From Leptodactylus fallax (taxonomy: Eukaryota > Chordata > Amphibia > Anura > Leptodactylidae): 64,000 bases of DNA. The stretch covers positions 2,277,001-2,341,000 of the forward strand of contig CAMRHE010000167.1 of the NCBI GenBank assembly GCA_947044405.1, read 5' to 3'. Made by a program: the position numbers and the translations under genes. Shown here piece by piece: positions 1 to 10,250 of this stretch. Each line of letters begins with the position of its first letter. Position 1 is the stretch's first letter. The notes beneath the pieces were generated by a model, which saw only the letters and a program-made list of their open reading frames with translations, did not search any database and was not told where the DNA came from.

Positions 1-1204
1 TCTGTACTCCTTGTCATCATCGTCTGTGATGAGGCCTACTATTGCAGAGTCGTCAGAATACTTCTGTAGGTAGCAGCTGGATGAGTTGCACCTAAAATCA
101 GCAGTGTACACTGTGAAGAGGAAAGGGGCGAGAACCGTACCCTGAGGTGCCCCCGTATTACAGATCACGGTACCTGACACACAGTCTTGGGCTCTCACGT
201 ATTGAGGTCGATTTGTGAGGTAGTCTAGGATCCAGTTGGAGAGGTGGTGGTCCACTCCAGCAAGGCCCAGCTTGTCTCTCAGTAACCTGGGCTGTATGGT
301 GTTAAAAGCACTGGAGAAATCAAAGAACATTATTCTCACCGTGTTCCCTGGTTTTTCCAGGTGAGACAGAGCCCTGTGCAGAAGGTGGATGATGGCATCA
401 TCTACCCCAATGCCCGGTCGATAAACAAACTGGAGAGGGTCCATAGCGGGGCTCACTAGAGGGCGAAGATGTGTGAGAACCAATCTATCTAAGATCTTCA
501 TCAAGTGGGATGTCAGTGCTACAGGTCTGTAGTCGTTGAGGTCCATAGGGTGAGGTTTCTTTGGAACTGGTACCACACAAAAAGATTTCCATAATTCAGG
601 GACTATTTCCTGCCTCAGGCTCATATTATACATATATGTAATTATACCACACAGCTGGTCCCCACAAGTCTTAATTAGCCTTGCACTGATGTCATCTGGC
701 CCTGCGGCTTTCCTCACATTGATCTTTTTCATCTCCTTCCTCACCTGGGCCTGTGTGAAGGTCAGACTGTGGTCAGATAAAGACAGATTTCTGGATTTAC
801 TGGTCTGTTGGGAAGTAGCCACATGGGGTGAAGTCATTGTGGTGAGGGGAGCTGAAGGACATACTGGGGTGGGAGGAGCTGGTGTGTGATCAAATCTGTT
901 GAAGAATAGGTTTAGTTCATTAAGCCAATTAACATCTGCCTCAATCTGGCAGACAGACTGTTTATGACCCGAAATTGACTTAAGCCCCTCCCAGACCCCC
1001 CTTATGTCTTTTCTTTCCATTTGCTTTTCCATTTTTTCCTTATAACTGGCTTTTCCTTGCCTGATTAGATGCCTCAGCTCCTTTTGTACTTCCCTCAACC
1101 CCTCCTTATCTCTTGTCCTGAATGCCATCTTTTTCTCCTTAAGTAGTGTTTTTATATCAGAGTTAATCCATGGTTTGTTGTTGGAGAAGCAACTCACCAC
1201 TTTG
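1..1204 (-). mobile_element. Non-LTR retrotransposon (LINE) fragment, reverse-transcriptase region, CR1/L2/Rex1-like
   Basis: Read on the minus strand, this interval gives a continuous frame that runs off the left window edge. From high to low coordinate it encodes a basic linker, then reverse-transcriptase blocks: AAGPDDISARLIK near 700, DLNDYRPVALTS near 520, FFDFSSAFNTIQP near 310, GAPQGTVLAPFLF near 150 and a catalytic YSDDSAIVG near 50. The FSDD/YSDD form of the catalytic box, rather than YADD, is typical of CR1/L2/Rex1-type LINEs of fish and amphibians. I found no stop codon in the stretch I translated, so the copy looks fairly young. The endonuclease and the 3' end are absent here: upstream coding homology fades near 1204, and the C-terminus lies beyond the left edge. 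The clade assignment is from memory of the family and less certain than the RT call. Confidence 0.85.
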
Positions 1205-2486
1205 AATAATTGAATATCAATGTTTTATCAGCGAAGGGACAAAAATTCTGGACCCCACAGATCAGAGGAACGTAGGGGCACATACATACAAGTTTAGCTG
1301 TGTTTGGTATGCCAGCTCAGTCCCATATAGTTGAATTGGATGAGGCTGCAGAACCAGACAAATGTACCCCTATGGAGAATTCGAAACAATCAACAATCCA
1401 TGATCTGGGGTACAACATTGGGATGCGGATCTGATATGGAAAATGTAAGATCCTTTTACTTTTTAATATTCTATGCTGACAACCAGATGCTTTTTCATAA
1501 TAAGGACTGAGAGGTTGTCACTGCTCCGCCCCTCTTGTTCATTCCACTTCTTATTACGCTGTCTATCTATTTATTACACTGAAGGAAACATTGATGGTGG
1601 ATTTGTCTCTTTCTCTGTCTCTTTATGAGCAGTACCAATAAACCAAGGTGAGGACAAATTAATCTTATGTCCCCTCGTCTGATGTACGCAGCTAATCCAC
1701 CAGGGAATGAGGGTCTTCAAATTAAATAAAGGCACAAACTCCATATGCATAATGAAAAATTAGGTGCAGGTCTAGGAGGGGGGGCACCACCCTAACCCAA
1801 TATTATTTCCCGGGGGCTTCTCCTTGGAGTGTTGACATTGAATTAGGTTCCTTCTATTCTCACTCCACGTCTGACTTCATAATACAGGGGTTAATTCTGG
1901 GGTCCGGTAGGGGTTGAGATGACCTGTATTCCTGTTCCTCCTCTCATGTCGTTCCAGTGCCCTCCTCCATCATGTCCAGCACCCCTTCCCCTCCATTTCT
2001 GCTGACATCAGCTTTGGTGCTTGCTAATAGACTTGGCTCTTGCTCTGTGTCTAATATGATGAACCTCTTCATTGATGACAAATGGAAGGAGTCACTTTTG
2101 TTACTTTCTTGCCAGTGCCAGCATTTGGGTTATCCGGTTCCAGCTTCAGGACTCTCGGCTATCCTAACCTCTCTGCTCCCTTTCTACTAGGGCTCATGTA
2201 CAGCTCGTGGTCCAGTTATCTAGACTGAACTTTTCGTCACTGTAGCCCCTGCTTTACCAGATCTATCAGAATGACTATGGGATGCTCAACATTTCTGTAC
2301 CCAACTACTCCTGGCCTTGCTGTCTCCACCCTACAACAGCATATCTGGCAACAAAAGCCTCATTAGTATTGTTCCCCCTGGCCCCACCATTATAGGTGAC
2401 ATTGTGCACACCCAAGCACATGAGCCCCAGGACTCCATCTCCATGGATGGTGCAGTGTTTTAGCCTGCGCTAAATGTTACAAACAA
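1205..2486. other. Intergenic DNA, no gene recognised
   Basis: I see no conserved coding exon, RNA gene or clear repeat boundary here. Short open frames, such as one of 77 codons near 1957, have no recognisable domain. The segment begins where the antisense LINE homology ends. Confidence 0.5.
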
Positions 2487-2820
2487 TTAAAGGGGTTGTC
2501 TAGGAATTGGAGCAACCCATGAGGCAGCTGCGTAAGATGTAAAAAAAAAAAAAAAAAAAGCATTCGTATCTATCCCTTTTGCGTTGTCCGACGCCGATGC
2601 CCTTTTAGTCCTGTTTCGGGGCCATGTTGCAGAAAGCCTCGAGGCTCATGTGAGGACACTGATTGGTCTCAGCAATCACGAGAGCCCCAGCTAGAGACGG
2701 AAAGAGCACCAGTGTTGGACAACAGAGCGCTGGGGACAGGTGAGTATGCATCATTTATTTTGCACATTGCCCAGCCACCCTACGGGTTGCTCTAATTCTA
2801 GGACAACCCCTTTAAATAAT
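2487..2820. mobile_element. MITE with TTAA target site, T2/Kolobok-like
   Basis: The two ends are inverted repeats. The left end reads TTAAAGGGGTTGTCTAGGAA followed by TTGGAGCAACCC. The right end is its reverse complement, GGGTTGCTCTAATTCTAGGA then CAACCCCTTTAA. A TTAA tetranucleotide bounds both sides. TTAA target sites with AGGRR-type termini are known for the T2/Kolobok MITEs of Xenopus. The interior has no coding capacity and carries an A run at about 2540-2558. Confidence 0.7.
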
Positions 2821-5049
2821 GTTTATACTAACAAAAATAATGAAGCAAAAGGAAAACTTTTTTATCATTTTAATTAAATAAAAGGTAACAAAAAACATAA
2901 AGCAGATATATTTGATTTCCTAAGAATTCCTTCAATAAATGCACCATGTAGTGGTTGGTAAATGGTGAAGATAATAACATGAAAAGCGACAGAAAAAATG
3001 ATTTTTTTATCACTTTTTCCATTATAAAAAAATATCAAAACTATTGAGCACAAAATTATGCTTAAAGGTCATCCGACAGAAAACAAGACCTCAGAAAGCA
3101 TAAATAGAAAAGCATAAAAATGTGTAAAAATAGATGCTTGACATAATACTGGGTGGCAAAATAAAATCTGTGGTTCTTAAGGCATACCTATTAAGAAACT
3201 TTGCATAAATTAGTAGTACAGTATGTGTGCATGGAGAATAACACTATTTGTTGCCATTACATAACATCCTACAATGTTTAGCAGTTTTCCCCTCTGCAGA
3301 CTTTATCCCTACCTCTCAGTTCTTTATGAGCTGGTGGAGATTAGCTGTTATGATGTCTTCCATAGAGAGCGCATGGAAAGTAGAGGAGAATCTCTCACTC
3401 AAAAGCATTATCAAAACCGTTATAGAAAAGTACTGAACTGTATTCATGTGAATAAAGCACTTGGGGTGAGCTAGAAACTTTCTACATAGCTGCAGTCTAT
3501 TCTGTGCCTCCTCTCTCTTAGCTCATTCTCACTCCTCCCCCTCGACTCTCCTTAAACTTTTGTTGTGAGCTATAATGTGATACCCCTGTGACCTTCTGTC
3601 CATCTTGTTCGAGCAAAACAGATTTAGAAGAGATTACAGAGTCAGCGAAAAATTTAAGAGGGAGGAAAAGGAGGAGAAAAGAGCCTGAGAAGTAGAGATG
3701 GAGACATTTTTCTTTTATAACACATATGTAATAGTTTCTGATATTCTCTTTTGTTGGTTCATGCAACGTTTGTTAAAAAAATTTGTGACAAGCTCAAAAC
3801 TGACTTGGTTCTTAAAGGAAATGCATCACCATTTTTTTTAAAAATGTATTTCTTAAAACCAGATATTGAAATATATTACTTTTTTCTAATCTGTTTTATT
3901 TTAATTGTAGATTTTTTAAAATCCTATACATGATTATTGGGGCGGCCATCTTGCCTGAGCTTCTCCTCTGCTCTTATAACAGCATTTACTGATCTGCTTT
4001 ACAACAGTCTCATTGCCTCAGGCATCAATAGTCCGGAACTGATTCTTTAAGTTCTATTGGGGCATTTTCTAGACATGCTTTGAGCAGGGAGGGGGCTGTA
4101 AATAAGTTGTGACATCCTCTATAGTTAGTAGTGTTACCTCTAGAGGTGTTATCTTCTATTGTAATCTTGTCTGTGATGTAAGGGGGTGACTGCTGCACAG
4201 AAAACCACTACAGAATTGACAAGTGCCAGTCTATTATTAGGTTTAGTGGCCAGTGTGAAAATTACAGGATAGGGAAAATTTAACACTTTTGCCAAGATCA
4301 TCAGAGCATGCGCATGTCTTTGCAGCAGTATTTCACTGAGGATTCTGAGTACTATTTTCTTTATGATATACATATAGGGCACATAGATGGGTACAAACCC
4401 TTTCATTGCCTGTTCTTTGAAAGGAACTAGTGGTCCAAGTTTGCTTGGTCTAAATCAAGAGCGAATTTAGCGATGCCGACGACACACTTTCCTCTCGGCA
4501 AATATTTACATGTTGTTCTTGTGATTTTCAGGCACTAATTGGTATCTAGCACAGTTCCCTCACTAGAAGAGCCGTAATGAAGACATTTGAAAGCTATTAG
4601 CCCAGATGGTTGTCATATGTATGCAAATGAGGAGCAAATTGAATTTTTTTTTGTGTCCCTTCTCACCACCTGTCCTATCAGGAAAGTCTTGCTGCAGAAA
4701 GACGAGACCCCGGCACATCTCCGCTAATCTGTCACTGCGGATTAATTAGGATCCCGGCATTAATCATCATTTGCTCCAATGTGCAGAGGATACAGCATGT
4801 TCCTTCCCTCAAAGACAGTGGAAGCTGATGCATGCGACTCAAGGACACATGCTGCAAATTCGTGGGTGGCTGAATTTTGTTGATAATCATTGGGTGATCC
4901 CTGGACGATCCTGTAAGATTAAGCCATGGTCGTGATCTGCTATTGAATTGACCGATAAGTCCTCATGGGCTTAGCTAATAACTATAAAGTCCTCGGTGAC
5001 AACAGCCTGTGTACAAGGAAAGAATGGCTGGAAAATAACTCCTCAAAAC
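2821..5049. other. Intergenic DNA with half-MITE scraps, no gene recognised
   Basis: This is AT-rich intergenic sequence. A TTAAAGGAAATGCATCACC terminus near 3813 resembles one end of a TTAA-type MITE without a clear partner. Small frames of 60-85 codons lack domains and are treated as chance. No splice-bounded conserved exon was seen. Confidence 0.45.
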
Positions 5050-5281
5050 CCTTTAAGGCTGAGGCCCCACGTTGCAGAAACGCAGCTTTTTTTGTTGCAG
5101 ATTTTGTTGCGTTTTTTTGAGCCAAAGTCAACAATGACTACAAAAGGAATGGTAAATTTATAGGAAGCTCTTATACGTCTCCCTTTTGCTCAGTTCATTC
5201 CTGGCTTTGGCACAAAAAAACGCAACAAAATCTGCAACAAAAAAAGCTGCGTTTCCGTAACATTGGGCCTTAGCCTAAAGG
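5050..5281. mobile_element. Palindromic MITE (about 230 bp)
   Basis: The left arm (GGCTGAGGCCCCACGTTGC, then AGAAACGCAGC and a T-rich GTTGCAGATTTTGTTGCG tract) is repeated in reverse complement on the right, ending at GGGCCTTAGCC. The arms are about 75 bp each, with a unique centre of about 75 bp. No coding capacity. The target duplication is not clear. Confidence 0.75.
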
Positions 5282-5312
5282 AGTTGTCAGCGGGGCAAAT
5301 TTTTTATGGCAG

Positions 5313-5896
5313 TGTAAGGGAATTGCCAGTTGAGCAATTCCCCAGTGCTGCTGCAGAACCCTGGGGGGAGGGGCATGACAAGACAGTGAGCCCTAAACCT
5401 GAACCCCCCCCCCCCACTGGCCCTGCCTACTTGCCTGACTGTCCTAGGTGACAGCTGACAACTTGGAGCAGATCCCTTCACTAAATAAGTGACACACAGA
5501 ACAGGACAAGACAAAACAACACAGAAGCAGAGTGAGCAAGCCAAGGGGTCGGTAACAGTCGAGCAATGCAGTACCAAAACGAAATCCAAGAGAGTAGTCA
5601 CAGGGGGAGCCAAAGGTCAGAAGTCAGAAATACAACAATGGCAGAAAAAGGAGCTAGCAGGGACAAAGTCACAAGACAGAATCTCAATAGCCAGTGACCA
5701 TGTGTGAGCTGATGACCTGTTTATAGGAAGTCCAGGACCTGCCCCAGACTGGATTGGTAGACAGGCTGTCAGTCACACAGGCAAGGCTAAGATTAACTGT
5801 TTGAGAAGCAGAAGAAACAAGGGGCAAGAGACGGGTGTGGCTGAAATTCAATTACATAGTCTAGGCGCAGAGACCCGAACAGGCAGAGACTTTACA
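5313..5896 (-). mobile_element. Solo LTR, antisense, 5-bp TSD GGCAG
   Basis: On the minus strand this is a TG...CA-bounded LTR, starting TGTAAAGTCTCTGCC at 5896 and ending in CCCTTACA at 5313. It is flanked by exact GGCAG direct repeats at 5308-5312 and 5897-5901. Its central part is the same family as the solo LTR at 51695-52351 on the opposite strand; both share a block reading CTACCGACCCCTTGGCTT or a close variant, followed by TTGTCCTGTTCT. No internal retroviral-like genes remain beside it, so it arose by LTR-LTR recombination. Confidence 0.85.
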
Positions 5897-5901
5897 GGCA
5901 G

Positions 5902-6600
5902 GCTCAAAATAGGTAAAAAAAAAAAATAAAATAAAAGAAGCAATACTCACCTCACCAATTCATACCAGTGTGGCGCTGGCCAGTCCCTGCTGGTCTCTAC
6001 TTCCTGATCCTTCTAAACACACAGGAAAGGACCACTCACATTTTTTTAACCCATTTTGAGCCTTTTTTTTTAGAAATTTTACCCACCAGATAATGCCTTT
6101 ACCCAGCATAGAATCAGTATCTAAACTCAATGCGGAAGTTCTGTTATATTAGTGTACAATTCATGAATTTATGAATCAGTAAAAATGGCAGAAATGCGCC
6201 AAATTTATCAAAATGTTGTGCATGAAATTATAGGATGCCAGGCGTGCTTAGACATATTTTTTCCTGGATATATAAACCAATAATTGACTTTTTTTTTTAT
6301 AAATTTGGCACGTTGTATAGTTTTTATTAGCCAGCTGTAAAAAAGTGTCCAAAAAAAAGAAAACATAATAAATTTGCCACACACAGTAAAGGCTTATTTC
6401 GCATAGTAAATTTCCTCTGATCCTCACAGATTAAGGGACAGTTTAAGCCTTGCCCCTGCCCTGCTCAGGGGTGCCCCCAAATCTACACCACATGCCCTGC
6501 CCCTTTGTGGACTGGCTTACAGGACATGTCTGGTATGGTCACTGGCTTCTAGTAAATTGTTCAGTTGCTTTATCTCTGGTATCACTGGATAGTTACTAGC
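5902..6600. other. Intergenic DNA, A-rich tract at its left edge
   Basis: An imperfect A run at about 5918-5938 follows the solo LTR. The rest shows no recognisable gene or repeat ends. Confidence 0.4.
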
Positions 6601-6629
6601 TAGGGTTGACAGTCTGTGAAGTCACTTCC

Positions 6630-7515
6630 GACCAGTAGATTGAGCCCTTGCACTTTCTGTGATTTCACTACTTTCTCTGTGATGTCACTGACTTCTAATA
6701 ATATGATAGTTGCTTTCTCTGTGATATCACCACTTTCCCTGTGATATCATTACTTTCTCTGAGATGTCACTGGTTCCTAATAATATGAAAGTTTCTTTCT
6801 CTGTGATGTTACTACCTTCTCTGTGATGTCACTGTCTCTGAATAATGACAGTTTGCTTCCTCTGTGATGTCACTGCTTCCTAACATTATGACACCTTGCT
6901 TCCTTTTTGAGGTCACTATCTTTTCTGTGATGTCACTGGCTCCTAATAGTATGATAGTTACTTTCTCTTTGATGTCACTAACCTTCTCTGTGATGTCACT
7001 GCCTTCTATTATTATATGTTGGTTTTTATTTGATGTCACTGGCTCCTGATAATATGAATGTTACTTTCTTTGTGATGTCACTTCCTCCTAATATTATGAT
7101 AAGTTGCTGTCTCTTTGATGCCACTACTTTCTCAATGATGTCACTGGCTCCTATGATAGAATTAATTCTCTTGTGTTTTCCTGTCACTTAGAGGATTGAT
7201 GGGTTCTATTTGTTGTGATGCTATAAGCTTCTGGTAAATTGATAAGTTTATTTTTCTGTGATGTCACTGGTCCTAGCTTACATCATAGTGGACAGTGGGT
7301 TTAATGTTGTCCTTTTCCCACAGCTTTGTCTATGATGTCATGATCTCTTTACTGAATTGATGCGTCGATGATGGTATCAATAGCTCGTGCTGAAATGATA
7401 TTGTACATTTCTTAGTGAGGTCACCAGCTACTATTGAATACATAGAAGCCATTTTCCTTGTTGTCAATGTCTCCTAGTGAGTGTGCAGCTCTTATTCTCA
7501 GCGATGTCACTGATC
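6630..7515. repeat. Diverged minisatellite rich in TGATGTCAC
   Basis: The tract is built from degenerate units. A composite unit reads roughly CTGTGATGTCACTGGCTCC then TAATANTATGATAGTTACTTT. Copies of the TCACTG(G)CTCCTAATA segment start near 6690, 6764, 6867, 6937 and 7037, so spacing varies from about 70 to 103 bp. GTGATGTCAC or one-base variants occur at least 15 times, and a few isolated copies extend to about 7510. It has no coding function. Confidence 0.75.
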
Positions 7516-7529
7516 TCTTCCTTTTTCTT

Positions 7530-8000
7530 TAGATGTCCTTTGGGATACCAACTTAAAGAGATTTCCAACTTTAGACATTCATGGCATGTCCACTCAGGCA
7601 AGCAAACTCTAGCCAAGAGAAAACCTAATGTCTTGACTTCATTATATTAAGTAGTGACAGTTCATGGAAGGAAGTGATAGCCATAAATCCCACACACACT
7701 TTCCTGCAAGAAACAATTTATGTTCCCTTCTGGAGCAGAACATGTGGCGATGTCGGTTCATGTTCACTCGGTGCGGTGGTTTTATAGGCCTCGTTGGGGC
7801 TGAAGTGACATGTTTCCTGCTCCTTACCGTGCTGTCAGTGAAACGTACTGGAAATTCATCTATCTCCTTCCATTACTAAAGGTTACCCAGTGTGTGGCGT
7901 TCCTTGTGGTATCTGCTCTGTTATCTGGTCCTATTTCTCATCTTTTGTAAAACAGGGTTTATTTTCTTCACCAATATAGCGCCAATATAGATTTAGGCTG
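7530..8000. other. Intergenic DNA, no gene recognised
   Basis: No conserved exon or repeat boundary was identified. A 71-codon frame near 7664 has no domain. Confidence 0.4.
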
Positions 8001-8293
8001 AGGCCCGGTTCACATCTGCGTTCGGGTTTCTGTTCGGGGGGGTCCTATACACATAAAAAAGCAGTTACCTGGGAAATCACACGGACCCCATAGACTATAA
8101 TGTCCTGCAAGCATCACTTTTCTCTCCGCATGTTTCGTGTGGAAACCGAGCAGAAACCACACGTACCCCATTATAGTCTATGGGGTCGTGTGCTTTCCCA
8201 TGTAACCGCTTTTTTATGCGTATAGATTTCTATTCGGGGATCCCCAAGCAGAGTCCCTGAACGGAAACCCGAACGCAGATGTGAACCGGACCT
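8001..8293. mobile_element. Palindromic MITE (about 293 bp)
   Basis: The left arm begins AGGCCCGGTTCACATCTGCG and continues TTCGGGTTTC. The right arm is its reverse complement, GAAACCCGAACGCAGATG then TGAACCGGACCT. The arms extend inward over roughly 100 bp, including a GACCCCATAGACTATAATG segment mirrored on the right. No coding capacity. Confidence 0.8.
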
Positions 8294-8636
8294 AAGGCCC
8301 CACATAGCGGACCGCAGCCAAAAAGTGCTGTGGGAAAAAACCGCGGTGGAAACGCATTGTGGAGTTTTCAGCAGCGCTTTTCACAAAGTTTTCCTCTGCG
8401 GACTTTCTGCTTCAATTATACCTATATGGAAAGTTTCTTGTCTAGTGTCTCCATAGGAATAATTGACACGCTGTGATTTACACAAACACAACATTTTTAG
8501 AAATTGCAATATGTCCGCTATGGATATTTTTTCTGCAATGTGTGGAAGGGATTAGCCAGAATCCCATCCTCTTTGCAGGTACTGAAAAACGCAGCAGCAA
8601 AATCGTGGTGCTTATGCTACGTGGAGCCCTGGCCTT
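8294..8636. other. Intergenic DNA, possible half MITE
   Basis: The sequence opens with TAAGGCCCCACATAGCGG, which resembles one arm of the GGCCCCAC-type MITEs seen at 5050, but I found no matching second arm. Overlapping small frames near 8473-8751 are not convincing genes. Confidence 0.35.
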
Positions 8637-8750
8637 ATATATATTCTCATCACACAAATGGATCCATGTTCCCAATGGGGCTGACAGTCTAATTTCTAAA
8701 TTAACCTATTGGTATGTTTTTGGTGTGTGCGAGGAAACCCAAACAAGCTG
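8637..8750 (+). repeat. L2/CR1-type 3' tail fragment
   Basis: The GGGGCTGACAGTCTAATTTC, TATTGGTATGTTTTTGG and GTGTGCGAGGAAACCCAAAC segments match, in order, the conserved 3' tail shared by vertebrate L2/CR1-type LINEs and their SINE partners. It abuts the LINE 3' end that follows. Confidence 0.6.
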
Positions 8751-9215
8751 ATTAGAAGGGCCAGCTCTGTCCTGGGGAGCCCACTGGACTCAGTGCAGGT
8801 GGTGGGTGACAGAAGGATACTGTCCGTGGTGAGCTCCATGCAGAAGAAGAAGTCCCATCCCATGCATGAGACTGTGATTGCGCTGAGCAGTACTGTCAGT
8901 GACCGACTGCTCCACCCTAGGTGTGAGAAGGAGCGCTATCGGAAGTCTTTCCTCCCCACCGCTGTTAGGCTGTACAACCAACACCGACCTAAGCGGAGAT
9001 CAATACACACAGAGAACTGAAATATCTCTCTGCCTGTTATATCCCCCCCCCCCTCTGCTACGTCCTATCTGTCTGTCTGCTATTAATGTAATGCCCCCCA
9101 CCTTGGAACATTCCTGTACATGTTGTTTTTGTTTTTGCTTTTTTTTGCTGCCGTAACACAACTAATTCCCCCTTTGGGGGACTAAAAAAGGAATAATATT
9201 ATTATTATTATTATA
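8735..9215 (+). mobile_element. LINE 3' end (C-terminus of ORF2, 3' UTR, ATT tail)
   Basis: The plus strand encodes the C-terminal tail of a CR1/L2/Rex1-type ORF2. Recognisable stretches are IRRASSVLGSPLDSVQVV, then SHPMHETV and RYRKSFLPTAVRLYN; the frame ends at the stop near 9020. A short 3' UTR follows with a C run near 9044, and the copy ends in an (ATT)n tail at about 9196-9215, as expected for target-primed insertion. It is heavily 5'-truncated. It may be the same family as the antisense RT fragment at 1-1204, which lacks this region. Confidence 0.75.
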
Positions 9216-9397
9216 ATTAATTTTTTAAAAAACCGGCAATTTTTTTCTTTGCTTTTTTTTTTTTTTTAAAATTTTTTTTTTTTATTTTTTTTTTTTTTTT
9301 TTTTTCTTTTAGAAAGGAGGCTTTGTTATTGTGGTTTTTTGTTGGGGGGGGCCCCCCCCCTTTTTTTTGGGGGGGTGTTTTTTGGGGGGGGGGGGGG
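9216..9397. repeat. Homopolymer tract (T, C and G runs), probable assembly artefact
   Basis: The stretch consists almost entirely of T runs (about 9244-9306), then alternating runs of G, C, T and G (about 9343-9397). It occupies the place where the first ~170 bp of the 5' LTR of the next element should be. In the intact 3' LTR the corresponding sequence has one short C run followed by TTTTA. The 74-codon lysine-rich frame here is an artefact of composition. Confidence 0.7.
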
Positions 9398-10217
9398 TGA
9401 GCAGAGAAGCAGGAAGTGACGAGACAGAGAGCAGCAGCCATCTTGGCAAGAGAGAAGACAGGTGTTGTGTTGTGTTGACCTGGTGTGGAGATTTTTCTGT
9501 ACAGCTAAGCTGTATCTTGGTCCAGAGACAAACAGAGTGTAAAGAGACAACAGGACTAGTGAGTCCATGTGAAAGGAACTGTGCTCAGTGGCTGATCAGT
9601 GAGACTGACATTGTGACTGTGTATATGGATACCACAGATGGAGACTCGCAGTGCTGTTGATGTACTGGACAGCACCTGCTAAACCCCGGCTTACAACCCA
9701 GCTCAGTGTATGGATTCGGCAGGACTGTCAGTGTGCTGAGTGGAATCTGCTGTTGGATTACATTGCATTCAGTTGGTTTCCCTGTCTGTTAAAGAGGACT
9801 TCATTTCTCCCAAGATCCTGATAACAGTGAGGAGAGGACGCTTCACTATAAAAGAAAGGACCGACTTTGGGCCCCACCGCGCGCTTCTACGGACTGTAAG
9901 CGGTCCACCTGGACCACTGGGGAAAAGGGGGTGCACCCAAATGTGATGTCAGGGTCAGTTAGGGATAGTTTTGAGTATATTGTTCATTCAGTGTCCATAC
10001 TGCAGAAGTGGACAGAGTAAAAGTAGAAACCATTGCAGAATTTGCCTTGAAATTGTTCATGCTATATTGTATATTTTGCTTGTCTTTATCCCTGTCATTT
10101 TACCTTCAAATAGCCTTTATTAACTTATAGTAAATATATATTCTTTTCTTGAACTACCGCGTGTGCGTTCATTTCTGGTTGCGGAGTCCAAACCACCTGC
10201 CTTGCTCTTGGTTCACA
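9398..10217 (+). mobile_element. 5' LTR (truncated) of Ty3/Gypsy element A
   Basis: From GAGCAGAGAAGCAGGAAGTG onward this matches the 3' LTR at 15599-16418 almost base for base, with roughly 2% difference by eye. It ends in GGTTCACA at 10217. The first ~170 bp of the LTR (TGTAAGAGACAG...) are missing and replaced by the homopolymer tract to the left. Confidence 0.9.
9847..9854 (+). promoter_or_regulatory. TATA box of the 5' LTR
   Basis: A TATAAAAG octamer sits in the LTR, upstream of a GC-richer segment. The same octamer is at 16048-16055 in the 3' LTR. It is the likely core promoter for element transcription; this is inferred from sequence only. Confidence 0.55.
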
Positions 10218-10220
10218 AAT

Positions 10221-10238
10221 TGGCGTAGTCGGCAGGAT
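10221..10238 (+). other. Primer-binding site of Gypsy element A
   Basis: TGGCGTAGTCGGCAGGAT lies three bases after the LTR end. A TGG complementary to tRNA 3' CCA just downstream of an LTR is the expected tRNA primer site. I did not identify the tRNA. Confidence 0.6.
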
Positions 10239-10250
10239 CCGCTTACCAGA

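Noticed and set aside
1957..2190. 77-codon frame
   Set aside because: Composition typical of chance frames; no domain or splice context.
6812..7049. Frames on both strands with repeated SDITEK- or VMSL-type units
   Set aside because: They arise from the TGATGTCAC minisatellite.
7664..7879. 71-codon frame as a small secreted protein
   Set aside because: No signal peptide logic, no splice support and no recognisable family.
9217..9441. Lysine-rich 74-codon minus-strand frame
   Set aside because: Produced by A/T and G/C homopolymer runs; no domain and probably an assembly artefact.
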